Under the pieces are notes generated by a model, which was given only the letters and a program-made list of their open reading frames with translations, ran no database searches and had not been told where the DNA came from. Of a DNA stretch of 5,483 bases, positions 5,201 to 5,483 are shown piece by piece. The first letter of the stretch is position 1. Every line of letters begins with the position of its first letter. The DNA comes from Candidatus Obscuribacterales bacterium (lineage in GTDB: Bacteria > Cyanobacteriota > Vampirovibrionia > Obscuribacterales > Obscuribacteraceae): positions 1 through 5,483 of the forward strand of contig JAKFVJ010000382.1 in assembly GCA_021732245.1 (NCBI GenBank), read 5' to 3'. The translations under genes and the position numbers were made by a program.

Positions 5201-5483
5201 ATGAAGATCAAGCCTTTGGTCATTGCATTGATGATCCAAGCCCCCTTTGTAATTTCCATTGCCCCGCAACTTCCCGCTCTCGCACAACCACAAATGCAAG
5301 CGCCTGGACAAGGACAACCGTATGAAACTGGCGTAGCTATGACGCTTTTCCGTGTTAAGAACGGACCAAACGGCCAGGTCTACATTAATCAACAAGGTCA
5401 AGCAATTCCTCTGCCGGGAGCCGGTGTCAATAGTCCGGCTGTCGCCATTTATAGTGGTTCTCATGGCGGTCAGTGGTATGTAG
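5201..5483 (+). CDS. Small secreted protein of unknown function (3' end missing)
   Basis: ATG at 5201 follows AGAAGG (5187-5192) at 8 bases. The frame stays open for 94 codons to the window edge; the terminal TAG of the window is out of frame. The N-terminus is a clear Sec signal peptide: MKIK, a hydrophobic core to about residue 20, and a likely cut after ALA (26-28). A short Gln/Pro-rich stretch (29-40) follows. The visible mature part has two possible beta segments, VYINQQGQAIPL (60-71) and AIYSGSHGG (82-90), followed by QWYV, with many Gly, Gln and aromatic residues. This looks like the start of a small extracytoplasmic beta-rich domain. I do not recognise the family. It diverges from the glycine-zipper gene across 206 bases. 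Confidence 0.75.
   Translation, partial: MKIKPLVIALMIQAPFVISIAPQLPALAQPQMQAPGQGQPYETGVAMTLFRVKNGPNGQVYINQQGQAIPLPGAGVNSPAVAIYSGSHGGQWYV

Noticed and set aside
5137..5325. 62-residue plus-strand open frame overlapping the right-edge gene
   Set aside because: It starts inside the candidate promoter, has no ribosome site and is out of frame with the signal-peptide gene.
5195..5464. 89-residue minus-strand open frame at the right edge
   Set aside because: It is antisense to a gene with a clear signal peptide and ribosome site, and has no such features itself.
5481..5483. TAG at the window end as the stop of the secreted protein
   Set aside because: It is out of frame: the frame reads GTA at 5480-5482, then one base remains.
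1..5483. Mobile elements, CRISPR arrays, tRNA or rRNA genes, toxin-antitoxin or defence genes
   Set aside because: I read both strands for terminal repeats, regular direct repeats, conserved RNA motifs and family signatures and found none.

Overview
The window is bacterial chromosomal DNA of moderate GC content. It is densely coded with short intergenic gaps, and half of the genes encode membrane-anchored or exported proteins. It holds six protein genes, two of them cut by the window edges. I see no tRNA, rRNA, CRISPR array, transposase or phage gene. The organism looks like a didermic environmental bacterium: there is a Tat-exported flavoenzyme, Sec signal peptides, and a membrane-anchored TPR protein of the 42-residue kinesin-light-chain type. 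The mix reminds me of Melainabacteria/Obscuribacterales-like genomes, but that is an impression of style and no marker gene supports it.

Layout, left to right. (1) 3-1313, plus: 3' part of a large membrane protein of unknown function, built from two diverged copies of one module. (2) 1310-2839, minus: a Tat-exported FAD-dependent oxidase of the PCMH/berberine-bridge type, with both residues expected for bicovalent flavin attachment. Genes 1 and 2 converge and overlap by four bases (CTAG). Each strand reads its TAG stop there, inside a perfect 10-bp inverted repeat. (3) 2978-3289, plus: a 103-residue protein with two membrane helices, divergent from the oxidase. (4) 3303-4394, minus: a membrane-anchored TPR protein. 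(5) 4422-4994, minus: a secreted glycine-zipper protein with an internally duplicated zipper domain. It lies 27 bases upstream of the TPR gene, so 5 and 4 are probably co-transcribed. (6) 5201-5483, plus: N-terminal part of a small secreted protein, divergent from gene 5 and cut by the right edge.

The most interesting non-coding element is the leader of the gene 5-gene 4 unit (about 4995-5102, minus strand). It can fold into a closed multi-helix RNA. A 9-bp basal helix ends just upstream of a CCUUGG segment that can pair perfectly with the Shine-Dalgarno region of gene 5. The layout resembles a translational riboswitch. It carries a GGGGGAAC motif reminiscent of the ydaO/c-di-AMP class, but it is too short and too incomplete to assign to that class.

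No shared pathway joins all the genes. The clearest functional unit is the zipper protein plus TPR protein pair, both directed to the cell envelope.
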